A DNA stretch of 64,000 nucleotides from Vagococcus entomophilus (lineage in GTDB: Bacteria; Bacillota; Bacilli; Lactobacillales; Vagococcaceae): NCBI RefSeq assembly GCF_003987595.1, contig NZ_NGJZ01000003.1:124001-188000 (forward strand), written 5' to 3'. The notes beneath the pieces are model-generated. The model made no database searches and was not told the origin of the DNA. It saw nothing but the letters and a program-made list of their open reading frames with translations. Below, in pieces: positions 8,638 to 17,937 of the stretch (position 1 is its first letter; the number at the start of each line of letters is the position of its first letter). Both the position numbers and the translations under genes were made by a program.

Positions 8638-8672
8638 CCTCGCTCAAAAATAAGCGAGGCCTTTTTGTTTTT
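8638..8672. terminator. Hairpin between spx and mecA
   Basis: CCTCGCT and AGCGAGG form a stem with an A-rich loop. The T-rich tail is on the plus-strand side (CCTTTTTGTTTTT), while on the minus strand, the direction of spx, the tail is weaker. It probably gives partial termination after spx. Confidence 0.55.
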
Positions 8673-8678
8673 ATGTTT

Positions 8679-9077
8679 CTAGAATCCAGCCATTAATTGT
8701 GCCTGGCGTAGTTCTAATGCTCGAACATCTCTAGGTAAGAAACGACGAATTTCATCTTCATTAAACCCAACTTGAAGACGTTTTTCGTCAATCATGATTG
8801 GACGACGTAATAATCCTGGATTTTTTTGGACAAGCTCTAAAAGATCTTGTAGTGGTAAATCATCTAAATCCATGTCTAGTTTTTGGAATACCTTTGAACG
8901 TGTAGAAATGATTTCTTCCGTTCCATCCTCTGTCATTTGCAAAATTGCTTTCAACTCACTAATATTTAGTGGCTCTGAAAAGATATTTCTTTCTGTGAAA
9001 CGAATATCATGTTCTTGCAACCATGCACGCGCTTTACGACAAGATGTACAACTTGGAGAAGTATAAAGTGTTAACAT
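8679..9077 (-). CDS. spx: Spx/ArsC-family transcriptional regulator
   Basis: Spx binds the alpha subunit CTD of RNA polymerase and reprogrammes transcription under thiol and other stress. The 132-residue product has the redox switch C10-T-S-C13, the RPIMID motif with the preceding RR at about residue 92, and the typical C-terminus of long Spx proteins (FLPRDVR...[10 protein letters not shown]). The start is ATG 9077 behind AGAAGGAGTG; an upstream in-frame ATG at 9128 lies in the leader. Spx is normally degraded by ClpXP. Confidence 0.93.
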   Translation of the reverse strand: MLTLYTSPSCTSCRKARAWLQEHDIRFTERNIFSEPLNISELKAILQMTEDGTEEIISTRSKVFQKLDMDLDDLPLQDLLELVQKNPGLLRRPIMIDEKRLQVGFNEDEIRRFLPRDVRALELRQAQLMAGF

Positions 9078-9153
9078 AGGTATCACTCCTTCTTTATGTA
9101 ATCTGCATCTAGAAATTTGGTACAGCAACTTAATCTGTAATCTCTATATTTAT

Positions 9154-9182
9154 ATTATAGCGCACTCTCATTTAAATTTCCA
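9154..9182 (-). promoter_or_regulatory. spx promoter
   Basis: On the minus strand TGGAAA (9177-9182), 17 bp, TATAAT (9154-9159). This gives a 5' untranslated region of roughly 70 nt. Confidence 0.55.
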
Positions 9183-9377
9183 TAGTTTTTCATAAATCTT
9201 TTTTATTTATTCCACAGAAAAGCATTGGTACTATCACTTTTATCAGTAACTTTAAACAAATTTAATTTCTGTATAAAATCTTCATATTTCGTTTAACTAA
9301 GATTCACATTAAAGTGATACAGTACTTAAAACGTGTCGTTGTTTCTTGAAATATCCCCTACATTTTCTCTTGATTTT

Positions 9378-9386
9378 TGCTATAAT
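9378..9386 (+). promoter_or_regulatory. Extended -10 promoter of trpS
   Basis: TGCTATAAT is an extended -10 element with no good -35; trpS starts about 37 nt downstream. The region is too short for a T-box leader, and none of its motifs was seen. Confidence 0.55.
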
Positions 9387-9404
9387 GAAAGAAAATGCAT
9401 ATAG

Positions 9405-10442
<1,038 letters not shown>

Positions 10443-10450
10443 GTCTTCAT

Positions 10451-10480
10451 TTGGCATTCTCAACCCCTTTGTGCTAAAAT
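10451..10480 (+). promoter_or_regulatory. Promoter of the clpP-like gene
   Basis: TTGGCA (10451-10456), 18 bp, TAAAAT (10475-10480) with TGC before it. No CtsR-type direct heptad repeat was seen nearby, unlike typical clpP promoters in these bacteria. Confidence 0.5.
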
Positions 10481-10520
10481 AAACTTAATCGAGAAATACT
10501 CGTAATTGGAGGCGACATAA

Positions 10521-11099
10521 ATGAGTGAACAACCAACAAAATCAAACGACACAAATGCTTTGTTGACACAAAAACTAATTGATAACCGTACAATTTTAAT
10601 CTACGGAGAAATTACGCAAGAACTAGCAAAAGAAGTTTCCAGTCAGTTGTTATTACTTGAATCGATTAATGACGAACCGATTAAGATTTTTATTAACAGT
10701 CCTGGTGGTCATGTGGAATCTGGCGACACCATCCATGACATGATTCAATTTGTAAAACCTGATGTATACGTGATTGGTACAGGTTGGGTAGCTAGTGCAG
10801 GGATTACGATTTATTTAGCCGCACAAAAAGAACATCGCTACAGCTTACCAAACACGCGCTACATGATTCATCAGCCAGCAGGTGGTGTTCAAGGGCAAAG
10901 TACTGAAATTCAGATTGAAGCCAAAGAAATTGTTCGTATGCGTGAGCGTGTAAATCGTATTATTGCTGAAGCTACTGGACAAACGTATGAAAAAGTCTCA
11001 AAAGATACCGATCGTAACTTTTGGTTAGGTGTAAATGAAGCCAAAGACTATGGCATCGTGGATAAAATTATTCGAACTACAGACGAAGTAGGCAAATAA
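10521..11099 (+). CDS. ClpP-family serine peptidase, divergent paralogue
   Basis: This 192-residue protein has the ClpP fold and probable catalytic triad: Ser92 in GTGWVASAGI, His117 in RYMIHQPAGG, Asp162 in KDTDRNFW. It differs from the housekeeping ClpP of Firmicutes. The N-terminus lacks the PTVIEQ axial-loop sequence and starts directly at ALLTQKLIDNRTILIYGEI. The nucleophile region reads WVASAG instead of MAASMG, and the usual TDRDNF is shortened to TDRNF. It therefore looks like a second, ClpP1-type subunit that may form mixed rings or act with a restricted chaperone. It starts at ATG 10521 behind GGAGGCG. The family is secure, the role inferred. Confidence 0.85.
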   Translation: MSEQPTKSNDTNALLTQKLIDNRTILIYGEITQELAKEVSSQLLLLESINDEPIKIFINSPGGHVESGDTIHDMIQFVKPDVYVIGTGWVASAGITIYLAAQKEHRYSLPNTRYMIHQPAGGVQGQSTEIQIEAKEIVRMRERVNRIIAEATGQTYEKVSKDTDRNFWLGVNEAKDYGIVDKIIRTTDEVGK

Positions 11100-11113
11100 G
11101 CCGATTCATTTGC

Positions 11114-11162
11114 AAAAACCCTCCCATACAAAGTGGAAATCCCTTTGTATGGGAGGGTTTTT
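11114..11162. terminator. Bidirectional terminator between clpP-like gene and the PTS operon
   Basis: AAAAACCCTCCCATACAAAG pairs with its complement across a short loop, ending in TTTTT on the plus strand and in a T-run on the minus strand. It serves two convergent transcription units. Confidence 0.9.
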
Positions 11163-11532
11163 AGTTTCTGTTCCTTGATTTAAAGGCTCGCTTAATGCTA
11201 TCAAAAAAGCCAAGAGATTGAACCATATGGCTAGGCTCTACATAATTGCGTATCCCCTTCAGTACTTTTTTTGGTTGCTTTGAAGAAAAAGTAAACGTCC
11301 CTTGCTTTTTAGTTTGAAGCGCATAACGTGGAATCCATCTCCCTTTAAACATCACAGAAGCAACCACATAGTCGACCTCTTCCCATGGAATTTGAATAAA
11401 TTTATGTACATCACGATTATTATAAAACTCAAAGCCATTGTTTCCAATCATGATTTTCCCATAGTCTGTTAAACCAGTAAATGCTGTGGCGTCCATGACC
11501 AAGTCAACTTTTGTATTTAACGATTGTACCAT
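11161..11532 (-). CDS. manO: DUF956 family protein (ManO-like)
   Basis: This 123-residue protein is of the DUF956 family, encoded almost always right after mannose-family PTS genes in Lactobacillales and Listeria. It has no signal peptide or membrane segment. Conserved features are the hydrophobic beta-rich core (IMIGNNGFEFYN, IPWEEVDYVVASV) and a basic C-terminus. Its biochemical role is unknown; a modulating role in the mannose PTS is assumed from gene order. It follows the IID gene after a 124-bp gap containing a hairpin. ATG 11532 is preceded by AAAGGAG. Confidence 0.88.
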   Translation of the reverse strand: MVQSLNTKVDLVMDATAFTGLTDYGKIMIGNNGFEFYNNRDVHKFIQIPWEEVDYVVASVMFKGRWIPRYALQTKKQGTFTFSSKQPKKVLKGIRNYVEPSHMVQSLGFFDSIKRAFKSRNRN

Positions 11533-11585
11533 TTCAATTCTCCTTTCTTTTTTATTATGCTTTTATTTTCATTTATTTAGCGAAT

Positions 11586-11640
11586 AAAAGCAGTCTTTCA
11601 TCCTTATTTTGCAAAAGGAGAGAAAAGACTGCTTTTTACT
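11586..11640 (-). terminator. Hairpin between PTS IID gene and DUF956 gene
   Basis: AAAAGCAGTCTTT (11586-11598) pairs with AAAGACTGCTTTT (11624-11636) around a 25-nt loop. On the minus strand it ends in CTTTTATT. It likely lowers read-through from the PTS genes into the DUF956 gene. Confidence 0.55.
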
Positions 11641-11656
11641 ACTATAATTGGTTCAA

Positions 11657-12568
11657 TTATAAAAGACCCACCACATGACCTAAAACCCCAACTACAAATA
11701 ATCCTAAAATGATAACAATCGGACTAACTTTTTTCTTCAGTAAGAACATGCAGAAGAATGTAAGTAAAAGTGCCGCTAGCCCTGGGATAAGCTGATCTAA
11801 GTTATTTTGTAAAGTTGTTACTTTTGTATTCGATAATGCCAGACCCGAGTTTACTTGTTCAAAAGCTTTTTTAAGACCTTCTCCTCCGGTAGGGAGTTTA
11901 TCCCATTCGATATAAGCACCCTTATCTAATTTGACTTCTGAAACAATTGGTAAAAATTTAATTGACACCCACCGTTGCACAAGAGCAGCTAGTACAAACA
12001 TCCCTAAAATGGAAGCACCTTTCGTGATGTCCTGTAAGACTCCCCCTGATAAATCATCGGTAATTTTAGACCCTGCTTTATAACCAAATTCTTGTGTATA
12101 CCACATAAATGCCCAACGAATAAGATTCCATGCCACAAAGAAAATAATCGGACCTAAGACATTTCCTCCCATGGCAAGGGATGCACCAAGAGCACCAAGC
12201 ATTGGTCTAACAGTAAACCAAAACACTGGATCCCCCACACCTGCAAGTGGCCCCATCATCCCAACTTTTACCCCTTGAATCGCCACATCATCTACTGGTG
12301 CTCCATTAGCGCGTTCTTCTTCTAGTGCTAATGTTACACCCAAAACCGGTGACGCGAGGTAAGGATGGGTATTAAAGAACTCTAAGTGGCGTTTTAAAGC
12401 CGATGAACGATCTTCTTTTGTTTTATATAATTTTTTAATTGCGGGAATCATGGAAAAGGTCCAACCACCATTTTGCATCCGTTCATAATTCCATGAACCT
12501 TGTAAGAAAGTGGAACGTAGCGCCACCGCTAACCGATCTTTTTTGGTTAAATGTATTTTATTTGCCAT
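11657..12568 (-). CDS. manZ: PTS mannose-family transporter subunit IID
   Basis: IID is one of the two membrane components of mannose-class PTS permeases. It forms the sugar channel together with IIC. The 303-residue protein shows the conserved N-terminal DRLAVALRSTFLQGSWNYERMQNGGWTF. It also has EERANGAPVDDVAIQGVKVGMMGPLAGVGDPVFW and a C-terminal hydrophobic helix. ATG 12568 is preceded by GAGGAGG. It lies directly after the IIC gene (21-bp gap) in the operon IIAB-IIC-IID-DUF956. Sugar specificity is not readable from the sequence; mannose/glucose is the usual one. Confidence 0.93.
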   Translation of the reverse strand: MANKIHLTKKDRLAVALRSTFLQGSWNYERMQNGGWTFSMIPAIKKLYKTKEDRSSALKRHLEFFNTHPYLASPVLGVTLALEEERANGAPVDDVAIQGVKVGMMGPLAGVGDPVFWFTVRPMLGALGASLAMGGNVLGPIIFFVAWNLIRWAFMWYTQEFGYKAGSKITDDLSGGVLQDITKGASILGMFVLAALVQRWVSIKFLPIVSEVKLDKGAYIEWDKLPTGGEGLKKAFEQVNSGLALSNTKVTTLQNNLDQLIPGLAALLLTFFCMFLLKKKVSPIVIILGLFVVGVLGHVVGLL

Positions 12569-12589
12569 TTTTCTTTTCCTCCTCAAACC

Positions 12590-13405
12590 TTAATAGTCGT
12601 TCAAAATATCATCAAGTGGATCTCCTGTGTTGCCTCCACCATTATTTGAAGAGCCACCCATTTTAGAGAGGTTCAAATAAATAAGTGCTAGTGCAACCCC
12701 AAGTGCGCCAAGTGCAATCAACGTTAATTGTGTAATTGCCGCTACTACAAATCCGATAATAAAAAATGGCCATACTTCTTTTGTTGCCATCATATTGATT
12801 ACTAAGGCATACCCCACAGCTACAACCATTCCCCCACCAATTGCCATTCCTTCGGTTAACCAAGTAGGCATTGACTCTAAAAAATTTTGAACAGTTTGTG
12901 CTGGAATAAATAAAAGTGCTGCTGCTGGAATAGCAATCCGGATTCCTTGCATACACACAGCTAATATGTGAAGCAACTCAATTTTTTTAATGTCTCCTTT
13001 TTCTGCAGCTGCATCCATCAAATGAACGATTGGAACAGCTAATGTCCGAACAATCATCGTTAGAAAAAGACCGGCAACTGCAAGCGGTACCGCGATAGCA
13101 ATGGATGACGTCACGGCATCCTTTACTGTAATATTTTGGGCCCCCAGTGCTTTGACTAAAATAATCGCAGAAGCAACTGCTGCAAGAGCTGCATCTGGTG
13201 CAACTGCTGCGCCAATATTGGCCCAACCAAGTGCAATCATTTGAAGTGTTCCTCCCAAAATAACGCCAGCCGTTAAATGCCCCGTTACAAGACCGATTAA
13301 TGTACAGGCAATCAAGGGTTGATGAAACTGAAATTGATCTAATATTCCTTCCATACCAGCTAAAAATGCAATAAATATAATGAAAATAATTGATAGAACT
13401 GACAT
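12590..13405 (-). CDS. manY: PTS mannose-family transporter subunit IIC
   Basis: IIC is a 271-residue, strongly hydrophobic membrane protein with the family pattern GMEGILDQFQFHQPLIACTL, then GGTLQMIALGWANIGAAVAPDAALA. It forms the translocation pathway with IID. The C-terminus has a short Gly/Asn-rich tail (GGSSNNGGGNTGD). It starts at ATG 13405 behind GGAGGGGT. It is the second gene of the PTS operon. Confidence 0.94.
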   Translation of the reverse strand: MSVLSIIFIIFIAFLAGMEGILDQFQFHQPLIACTLIGLVTGHLTAGVILGGTLQMIALGWANIGAAVAPDAALAAVASAIILVKALGAQNITVKDAVTSSIAIAVPLAVAGLFLTMIVRTLAVPIVHLMDAAAEKGDIKKIELLHILAVCMQGIRIAIPAAALLFIPAQTVQNFLESMPTWLTEGMAIGGGMVVAVGYALVINMMATKEVWPFFIIGFVVAAITQLTLIALGALGVALALIYLNLSKMGGSSNNGGGNTGDPLDDILNDY

Positions 13406-13435
13406 AATACCCCTCCTATTTCAAGCTTTTTATGT

Positions 13436-14422
13436 TTAACTGCGTGCAAACTCATTTTTCGCTTTTTTAAGTAATTCATTCATATTTCCTTTAGAATCAT
13501 TAGGAACTTTTCGTACATCAAATTCGATCCCTTTGTCTTTCAACTTTTCAAAAGTCTCAATATCTTCTTTGCCCATCGATAATACTTTGTTTACGACAAC
13601 TTTCCCTACAGAATGTGCCATTGATCCAACATTGATTGTTTTAAGCTCCACTCCAGCTTCAACCACGCGTAAAACATCTTCTGGATTTTCAAACAATAGT
13701 AATGCTTTTGTACCACCAAAACGTGGATCCTTCGAAATCTTAATTAGCTTTTCAATTGGTATTACATTCGCCTTCACGCCGGGAGGTGCAGCTTGTTCAA
13801 TTAACTTTTTCCGTAACTCATCCTTCGATACACCGTCCGAAACAACAATAATTCGTGTTGGTAAAGTTGATTTGGTCCACGCAGTTGCAACTTGACCGTG
13901 AAGCAGCCGAGAATCAATCCGCGCTAGTACAAAGGTGATTTTTCCTTCTCCAACAACAGTGCCCTCGGGTATACTTCCATGCTTTACAACTCCACTTGTT
14001 GAGTCCTCACCCGTAGCAGGTTGCCCTAAACTCTCCGGCAAAACCTTTATCCCAACTTTTGCTTCTTTTAAAATATGCGTCGCAATTACGTGCGCTGAGT
14101 CCATCGACAGACGTGAGGCATACGTTTCAATTAGCATCGGTAAATTTAAACCGCTTACAATTGCACGTGAAGCCTTTTGTTCTTCGACTAAAGCACTCGC
14201 TTGATTAAATGGAGTTCCTCCCCATAAATCAACTAAAAATAGTACTTGCTCTCCTTCAAATGAGGCAATCGCCTGTTCCATTTTTTTACGAATATTTTCA
14301 GGCCCTTCACTCGGCAAAAGAGTCACTGCTGCAACATTTTCTTGTTCTCCAAAAATCATTGAACCAGATTGCTTGATCCCACTTGCAAATTCACCATGAC
14401 TCGCAATTATAATGCCTACCAT
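13436..14422 (-). CDS. manX: PTS mannose-family IIAB component
   Basis: This fused cytosolic phosphotransfer protein has two domains. Domain IIA (about 1-130) has its phosphorylation site at H9 in IIASHGEFA and the conserved VDLWGGTPFN. Domain IIB (about 160-326) has its phosphohistidine at H175 in DSRLLHGQVATAW. A 30-residue linker separates them. The fused IIAB is typical of the ManL type in Lactobacillales. It is the first gene of the operon and has a 5' leader of about 240 nt behind a strong promoter. ATG 14422 follows GGAGGGAT. Confidence 0.95.
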   Translation of the reverse strand: MVGIIIASHGEFASGIKQSGSMIFGEQENVAAVTLLPSEGPENIRKKMEQAIASFEGEQVLFLVDLWGGTPFNQASALVEEQKASRAIVSGLNLPMLIETYASRLSMDSAHVIATHILKEAKVGIKVLPESLGQPATGEDSTSGVVKHGSIPEGTVVGEGKITFVLARIDSRLLHGQVATAWTKSTLPTRIIVVSDGVSKDELRKKLIEQAAPPGVKANVIPIEKLIKISKDPRFGGTKALLLFENPEDVLRVVEAGVELKTINVGSMAHSVGKVVVNKVLSMGKEDIETFEKLKDKGIEFDVRKVPNDSKGNMNELLKKAKNEFARS

Positions 14423-14695
14423 GTGGAAATCCCTCCTAATAAATTTATTCTTTTTTTGTTTGTAACTCAGACATTGTTGAAGTAGTCACTTTTCAAAACA
14501 TACCAATTTTAAAAAATAATCATAAAAAATAAAAATAAATGGCAACGATTGGTATTTTGACGCTTAACTTTTTTGTCTTTTTACTAATAAAGACTGATTT
14601 AATCCCTAATGTCTCCTTTCTGGAATCAAAAGTAGTTGATTCGTAAACTTTTCTCATCCTTGTTCATTATACACTCGGATTAATTTAATCGTCAA
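14423..14695 (-). promoter_or_regulatory. PTS operon promoter and long 5' leader
   Basis: On the minus strand TTGACG (14690-14695), 18 bp, TATAAT (14666-14671) is a strong sigma-A promoter. It leaves a leader of about 240 nt before manX. Within it GAATCA and TGATTC form a small hairpin near the 5' end. I see no sigma-54 (-24/-12) element, although mannose PTS operons of relatives are often ManR/sigma-54 dependent, and no convincing cre site. The function of the long leader is unknown. Confidence 0.6.
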
Positions 14696-14755
14696 TCATC
14701 TCCAACTGTTTGTTAATATTTATCTAAGCGTTCTTCCATTTTTTCTATTTTTCTA

Positions 14756-14787
14756 ATAAAAAAGAGTAGAAAATAATTTCTACTCTG
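14756..14787 (-). terminator. Terminator after lplA
   Basis: On the minus strand AGAGTAGAA and TTCTACTCT form a stem followed by TTTTTTATT. Confidence 0.85.
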
Positions 14788-14802
14788 ATATTAACTAAAA
14801 AA

Positions 14803-15810
14803 CTAGTAAAGCAAAGAAACAAATTCTTCTGCTTCAATATTTCCAAAATATTTTTTTAAATCTATCGTTTCTACCACCGTACGGATGGCCTCTTTTTCAT
14901 ATTTTGTATTTTGAAGGATGGATTCCACATCTTTGATTTCACCAAGTCCAAAAAAATCACCAAAAATTCGGATATCTTGAATCATTCCATGCTCAACATT
15001 CATTTTGACTTCAATAGAACCGATTGGGAAACGTTTGCGCCTTGAAAGATCAAAAGCTGGAGACTTTCCGTAATTCCAATCCCAATTATTGTAATAGTCG
15101 TTGGAAATTTGATGAATTTTTTGCCAATCTTTTTCTGTCAATTGATACATTTTCACTTCACTTTTATCGTTAACCTTAAAAATTTTGAGCAAGATATCAT
15201 CACGAAAATCTTTCGTAGTCATCATTTGATGTCTATCAGAAAGAAATGGTTTGATATTCGTTACCCGAGAACGAATCGATTTGATTCCTTTTGATTCAAT
15301 TTTATCCTTGCGAACCTTTAGCGCATGAACAACCTCATTGATATCACTATCAAACATAATTGTGCCGTGTGCAAACATTCTCCCATTCGTTGAATACATT
15401 GCATTTCCAGAGAATTTTTTATCTTTAATGACCAAATCGTTTCGTCCCTTAAGCTCTGCATCTTTCACACCCACCGCATGTAATGCTTCTATAATTGGTT
15501 GTGTAAACTTAGCGAAATCTCTAAAAGAATTGCCATCATCTGGCATAATAAAACTGAAATTCAAGTTGCCAAAGTCATGATATACCGCTCCCCCACCACT
15601 TAGGCGGCGTACTACATGAATTCCTTTTTCTTCTACGTACTCTTTATTAATTTCCTCAATCGTATTTTGATTTCTTCCTATAATAATCGAAGGTTCATTG
15701 ATATAAAATAATAAAATGGGTTCATCCAGAGGCATTTCTTTTAATAGATAAGTTTCAATAGCCAAATTAATTCTCGGATCAGTTCCCTCTTCATTGGACA
15801 CAAAAATCAT
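14803..15810 (-). CDS. lplA: Lipoate-protein ligase A
   Basis: LplA attaches scavenged lipoate, via lipoyl-AMP, to E2 subunits of 2-oxoacid dehydrogenases and to GcvH. At 335 residues it has the full-length two-domain layout. The signature RRLSGGGAVYHD and the catalytic lysine in KKFSGNAMYS are present, together with GRNQNTIEEIN near residue 45. The C-terminal accessory domain starts around residue 245. It lies 13 bp after the metallo-beta-lactamase-fold gene in the same orientation, with ribosome site GGAGGAAG before ATG 15810. Confidence 0.95.
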   Translation of the reverse strand: MIFVSNEEGTDPRINLAIETYLLKEMPLDEPILLFYINEPSIIIGRNQNTIEEINKEYVEEKGIHVVRRLSGGGAVYHDFGNLNFSFIMPDDGNSFRDFAKFTQPIIEALHAVGVKDAELKGRNDLVIKDKKFSGNAMYSTNGRMFAHGTIMFDSDINEVVHALKVRKDKIESKGIKSIRSRVTNIKPFLSDRHQMMTTKDFRDDILLKIFKVNDKSEVKMYQLTEKDWQKIHQISNDYYNNWDWNYGKSPAFDLSRRKRFPIGSIEVKMNVEHGMIQDIRIFGDFFGLGEIKDVESILQNTKYEKEAIRTVVETIDLKKYFGNIEAEEFVSLLY

Positions 15811-15823
15811 TCTTCTTCCTCCT

Positions 15824-16567
15824 TCAAATCTCTAAGACTAAGTGCGTATCGGCAAGAATCACCGGTATTTGATGTTGACTCGCTTCTTCCGCTTGGATTT
15901 TTAACAGCTGTAAATCACCGGTCTGAGGCAGATGTGTCAAAACCAACTTTTTTACATCTGCTGCATATGCGATTTCACCTGACTCTTTGGAGGTAAAATG
16001 CGCATGATGCTTTTCGTTTCCTTCAAACAAATACGTGTCGGCCATAAAGACATCCGCTTCTCTTGCAAATTCTTTGAAACCTTCTAAATAGCCAGAATCT
16101 CCAGTAAACACAAAAATTTTACCTGATTTTTTTTCTTTAAAGCGCATGGCAAAACAGGGTACAGGATGAATCGTTCTCATAAAAGTGATTTCAAACGGAC
16201 CAACGGTTATGCAATCGGACTCTTTATAAGGATAGCCTTGAGAAATTCCTTTCATGGTTAAATCATTAAAATGAAAAGCATCTTCTGTATGACCATAAAT
16301 AGGAAGGATTGGAACCTGTTGCTTCCCACGAGGCATCAACTGACGATAATATTGTAAAACCCCTAAATCTGCAATATGATCATGGTGATAATGGGAAAGA
16401 ATTACTGCATCCAATGTGAGCGGATCTACTACTTTTTCCAGTGCTACTAATGAGGCGCTACCAGCATCTAATAATAGATGATACCCATCCGACTCTAATA
16501 AATACGAACTGGTTCCTTTATTTTGGTAAGGAAAGCCACCCAAATAACCTAAAACCGTAACTTTCAT
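15824..16567 (-). CDS. Metallo-beta-lactamase-fold hydrolase
   Basis: This is a cytosolic MBL-fold enzyme of the RNase Z-like/YhfI subgroup. It has the zinc motif HYHHDH, a later Asp in FTGDSGYLEG, a metal His in KLVLTHLPQT and a third His in HAHFTSKESGE. From ATG 16567 it has 247 residues. This start is preceded by GAAAGGATG, while upstream ATGs at 16576 and 16606 are too close to or far from that site. The substrate cannot be read; related proteins hydrolyse phosphodiester or lactone-type substrates. It is cotranscribed with lplA. Confidence 0.85.
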   Translation of the reverse strand: MKVTVLGYLGGFPYQNKGTSSYLLESDGYHLLLDAGSASLVALEKVVDPLTLDAVILSHYHHDHIADLGVLQYYRQLMPRGKQQVPILPIYGHTEDAFHFNDLTMKGISQGYPYKESDCITVGPFEITFMRTIHPVPCFAMRFKEKKSGKIFVFTGDSGYLEGFKEFAREADVFMADTYLFEGNEKHHAHFTSKESGEIAYAADVKKLVLTHLPQTGDLQLLKIQAEEASQHQIPVILADTHLVLEI

Positions 16568-16696
16568 TTCTGTCATCCTTTCTTTTACATATACTTTAAG
16601 AGACAACTACAAGAAAAAGCAATAAAAAACGCTTTCCTATTAGCAGACACCGCTCGAACGCTAATTTTTAAAGATTTTTTTCATACAATTTTGTTT

Positions 16697-17782
16697 TTAG
16701 TCAAAAGAGCGTAATTCTGCTACAACCTCTTTATTTAATCTTTTAACAACCTCTGTCACAAGTCTAACCGTATTCAAATAATCCTCTTCATGAATAACGG
16801 AAGTATGGGAGTGTAAATAACGTGTTGCTACGGTAATTGCAAGTGAAGGAATCCCGTTCCTACTCAAATGTTGTTGACCTGCATCTGTCCCACCACCTGT
16901 AATAACTGTATATTGGAACGGGATATTTAGCTCCTCTGCAACACCAATCACAAAATCTCTCAGTTTACGATGAGGAATCATAGAAGCATCATAAATCAAA
17001 ATCTGCGGTCCTTTTCCTAAAATTGAATCTGCTTCTTTTTGGGTCATCACTGGTGTATCTCCTGCTGTTCCAGTATCTAGTGCAAAGGCAATATCAGGAT
17101 TGACCATATGGGTACTTGTTCGAGCACCACGTAAGCCAACTTCTTCTTGAACATTGCTTCCCGCGTATAAAGTATTCGGATGCCCTTCTTTCGCTAAATT
17201 TTCTAAAACTCTCAGTGATATAGCCGTACCAATACGGTTATCCCAAGCTTTAGCTAATAGATACTTTGAACCATTCAAACGTCTATATTCAATAGATGGG
17301 GTGATCATATCACCTGGTTTTATCCCCCACTTTGCTGCTTCATTTTTGCTGGTCGCACCAATATCAATAAACATGTCCGCAATATCATACGGTTTTTTTC
17401 GTGCTTCTACTGAAAGAACATGTGGCGGCTTTGATCCGATGACTCCATGAATAATTTCACCTGCACTGGTCTTGATTTCAACCTGTTGAGCAAGCATGAC
17501 TTGTCCCCACCAACCTCCAAGTGTTTGAAATTTTATAAATCCTTGTTCTGTGATATTGGTTACCATAAAGCCAACTTCATCCATATGTCCCGCAATTAAA
17601 ATAGCAGGTTCATCAGGCTTGCCACTACTTTTAGCCATGACGCTGCCTAATCCATCGTAGAGGACTTCATCAGCAAAAGGTCGTGCATATGAGACAAAAA
17701 GTTGCCGAACTTCCTCCTCATTCCCTGGTACTGCTTTTGCAGCTGTTAATTTTTTTAAAAGTAATTCTTCTTTTTCCTCCAC
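16697..17782 (-). CDS. pepA: M42 family glutamyl/deblocking aminopeptidase
   Basis: M42 enzymes are cytosolic dinuclear zinc or cobalt aminopeptidases, usually tetrahedral dodecamers, that trim peptides. The ligands are visible in order: AGHMDEVG (His, Asp), AWDNRIG (Asp), VQEEVGLRG (Glu-Glu), ALDTGTAGD (Asp) and YLHSHTSV (His). The start is uncertain. GTG 17782 has GAGGGA nine nt upstream, while GTG 17791 lies directly on that site. The length is about 361 residues. Related enzymes are called PepA or FrvX/YsdC; substrate preference is not readable. Confidence 0.9.
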   Translation of the reverse strand: MEEKEELLLKKLTAAKAVPGNEEEVRQLFVSYARPFADEVLYDGLGSVMAKSSGKPDEPAILIAGHMDEVGFMVTNITEQGFIKFQTLGGWWGQVMLAQQVEIKTSAGEIIHGVIGSKPPHVLSVEARKKPYDIADMFIDIGATSKNEAAKWGIKPGDMITPSIEYRRLNGSKYLLAKAWDNRIGTAISLRVLENLAKEGHPNTLYAGSNVQEEVGLRGARTSTHMVNPDIAFALDTGTAGDTPVMTQKEADSILGKGPQILIYDASMIPHRKLRDFVIGVAEELNIPFQYTVITGGGTDAGQQHLSRNGIPSLAITVATRYLHSHTSVIHEEDYLNTVRLVTEVVKRLNKEVVAELRSFD

Positions 17783-17835
17783 CAAATTCACTCCCTCAAT
17801 TACTTGTCCAAGTTATTATAGCACTTTTTTTTTAC

Positions 17836-17893
17836 TAAAAAAAAGAAATAAGGTATGAAACAAAAGTAAAAGCTTACTTTCATTTCACACCTT
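17836..17893 (-). terminator. Terminator of the dlt operon
   Basis: Downstream of dltD on the minus strand, AAGGTGTGAAA pairs with TTTCATACCTT, with a further inner AAAGTAA/TTACTTT stem. It is followed by TTATTTCTTTTTTTT. Confidence 0.85.
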
Positions 17894-17937
17894 AGATTGC
17901 GACAAATACTCGCAACTAATACTTCCAGCCACACCGT

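Noticed and set aside
9180-9380. T-box leader before trpS
   Set aside because: The untranslated region after the extended -10 is only about 30 nt, and no T-box motif was found.
14540-14554. TGGCAACGATTGGTA as a cre site in the PTS leader
   Set aside because: Only the CG core and a few flanking positions fit; the right half does not match the consensus.
14430-14700. Sigma-54 promoter for the mannose PTS
   Set aside because: No GG-N10-GC element was found on the minus strand; a good sigma-A promoter is present.
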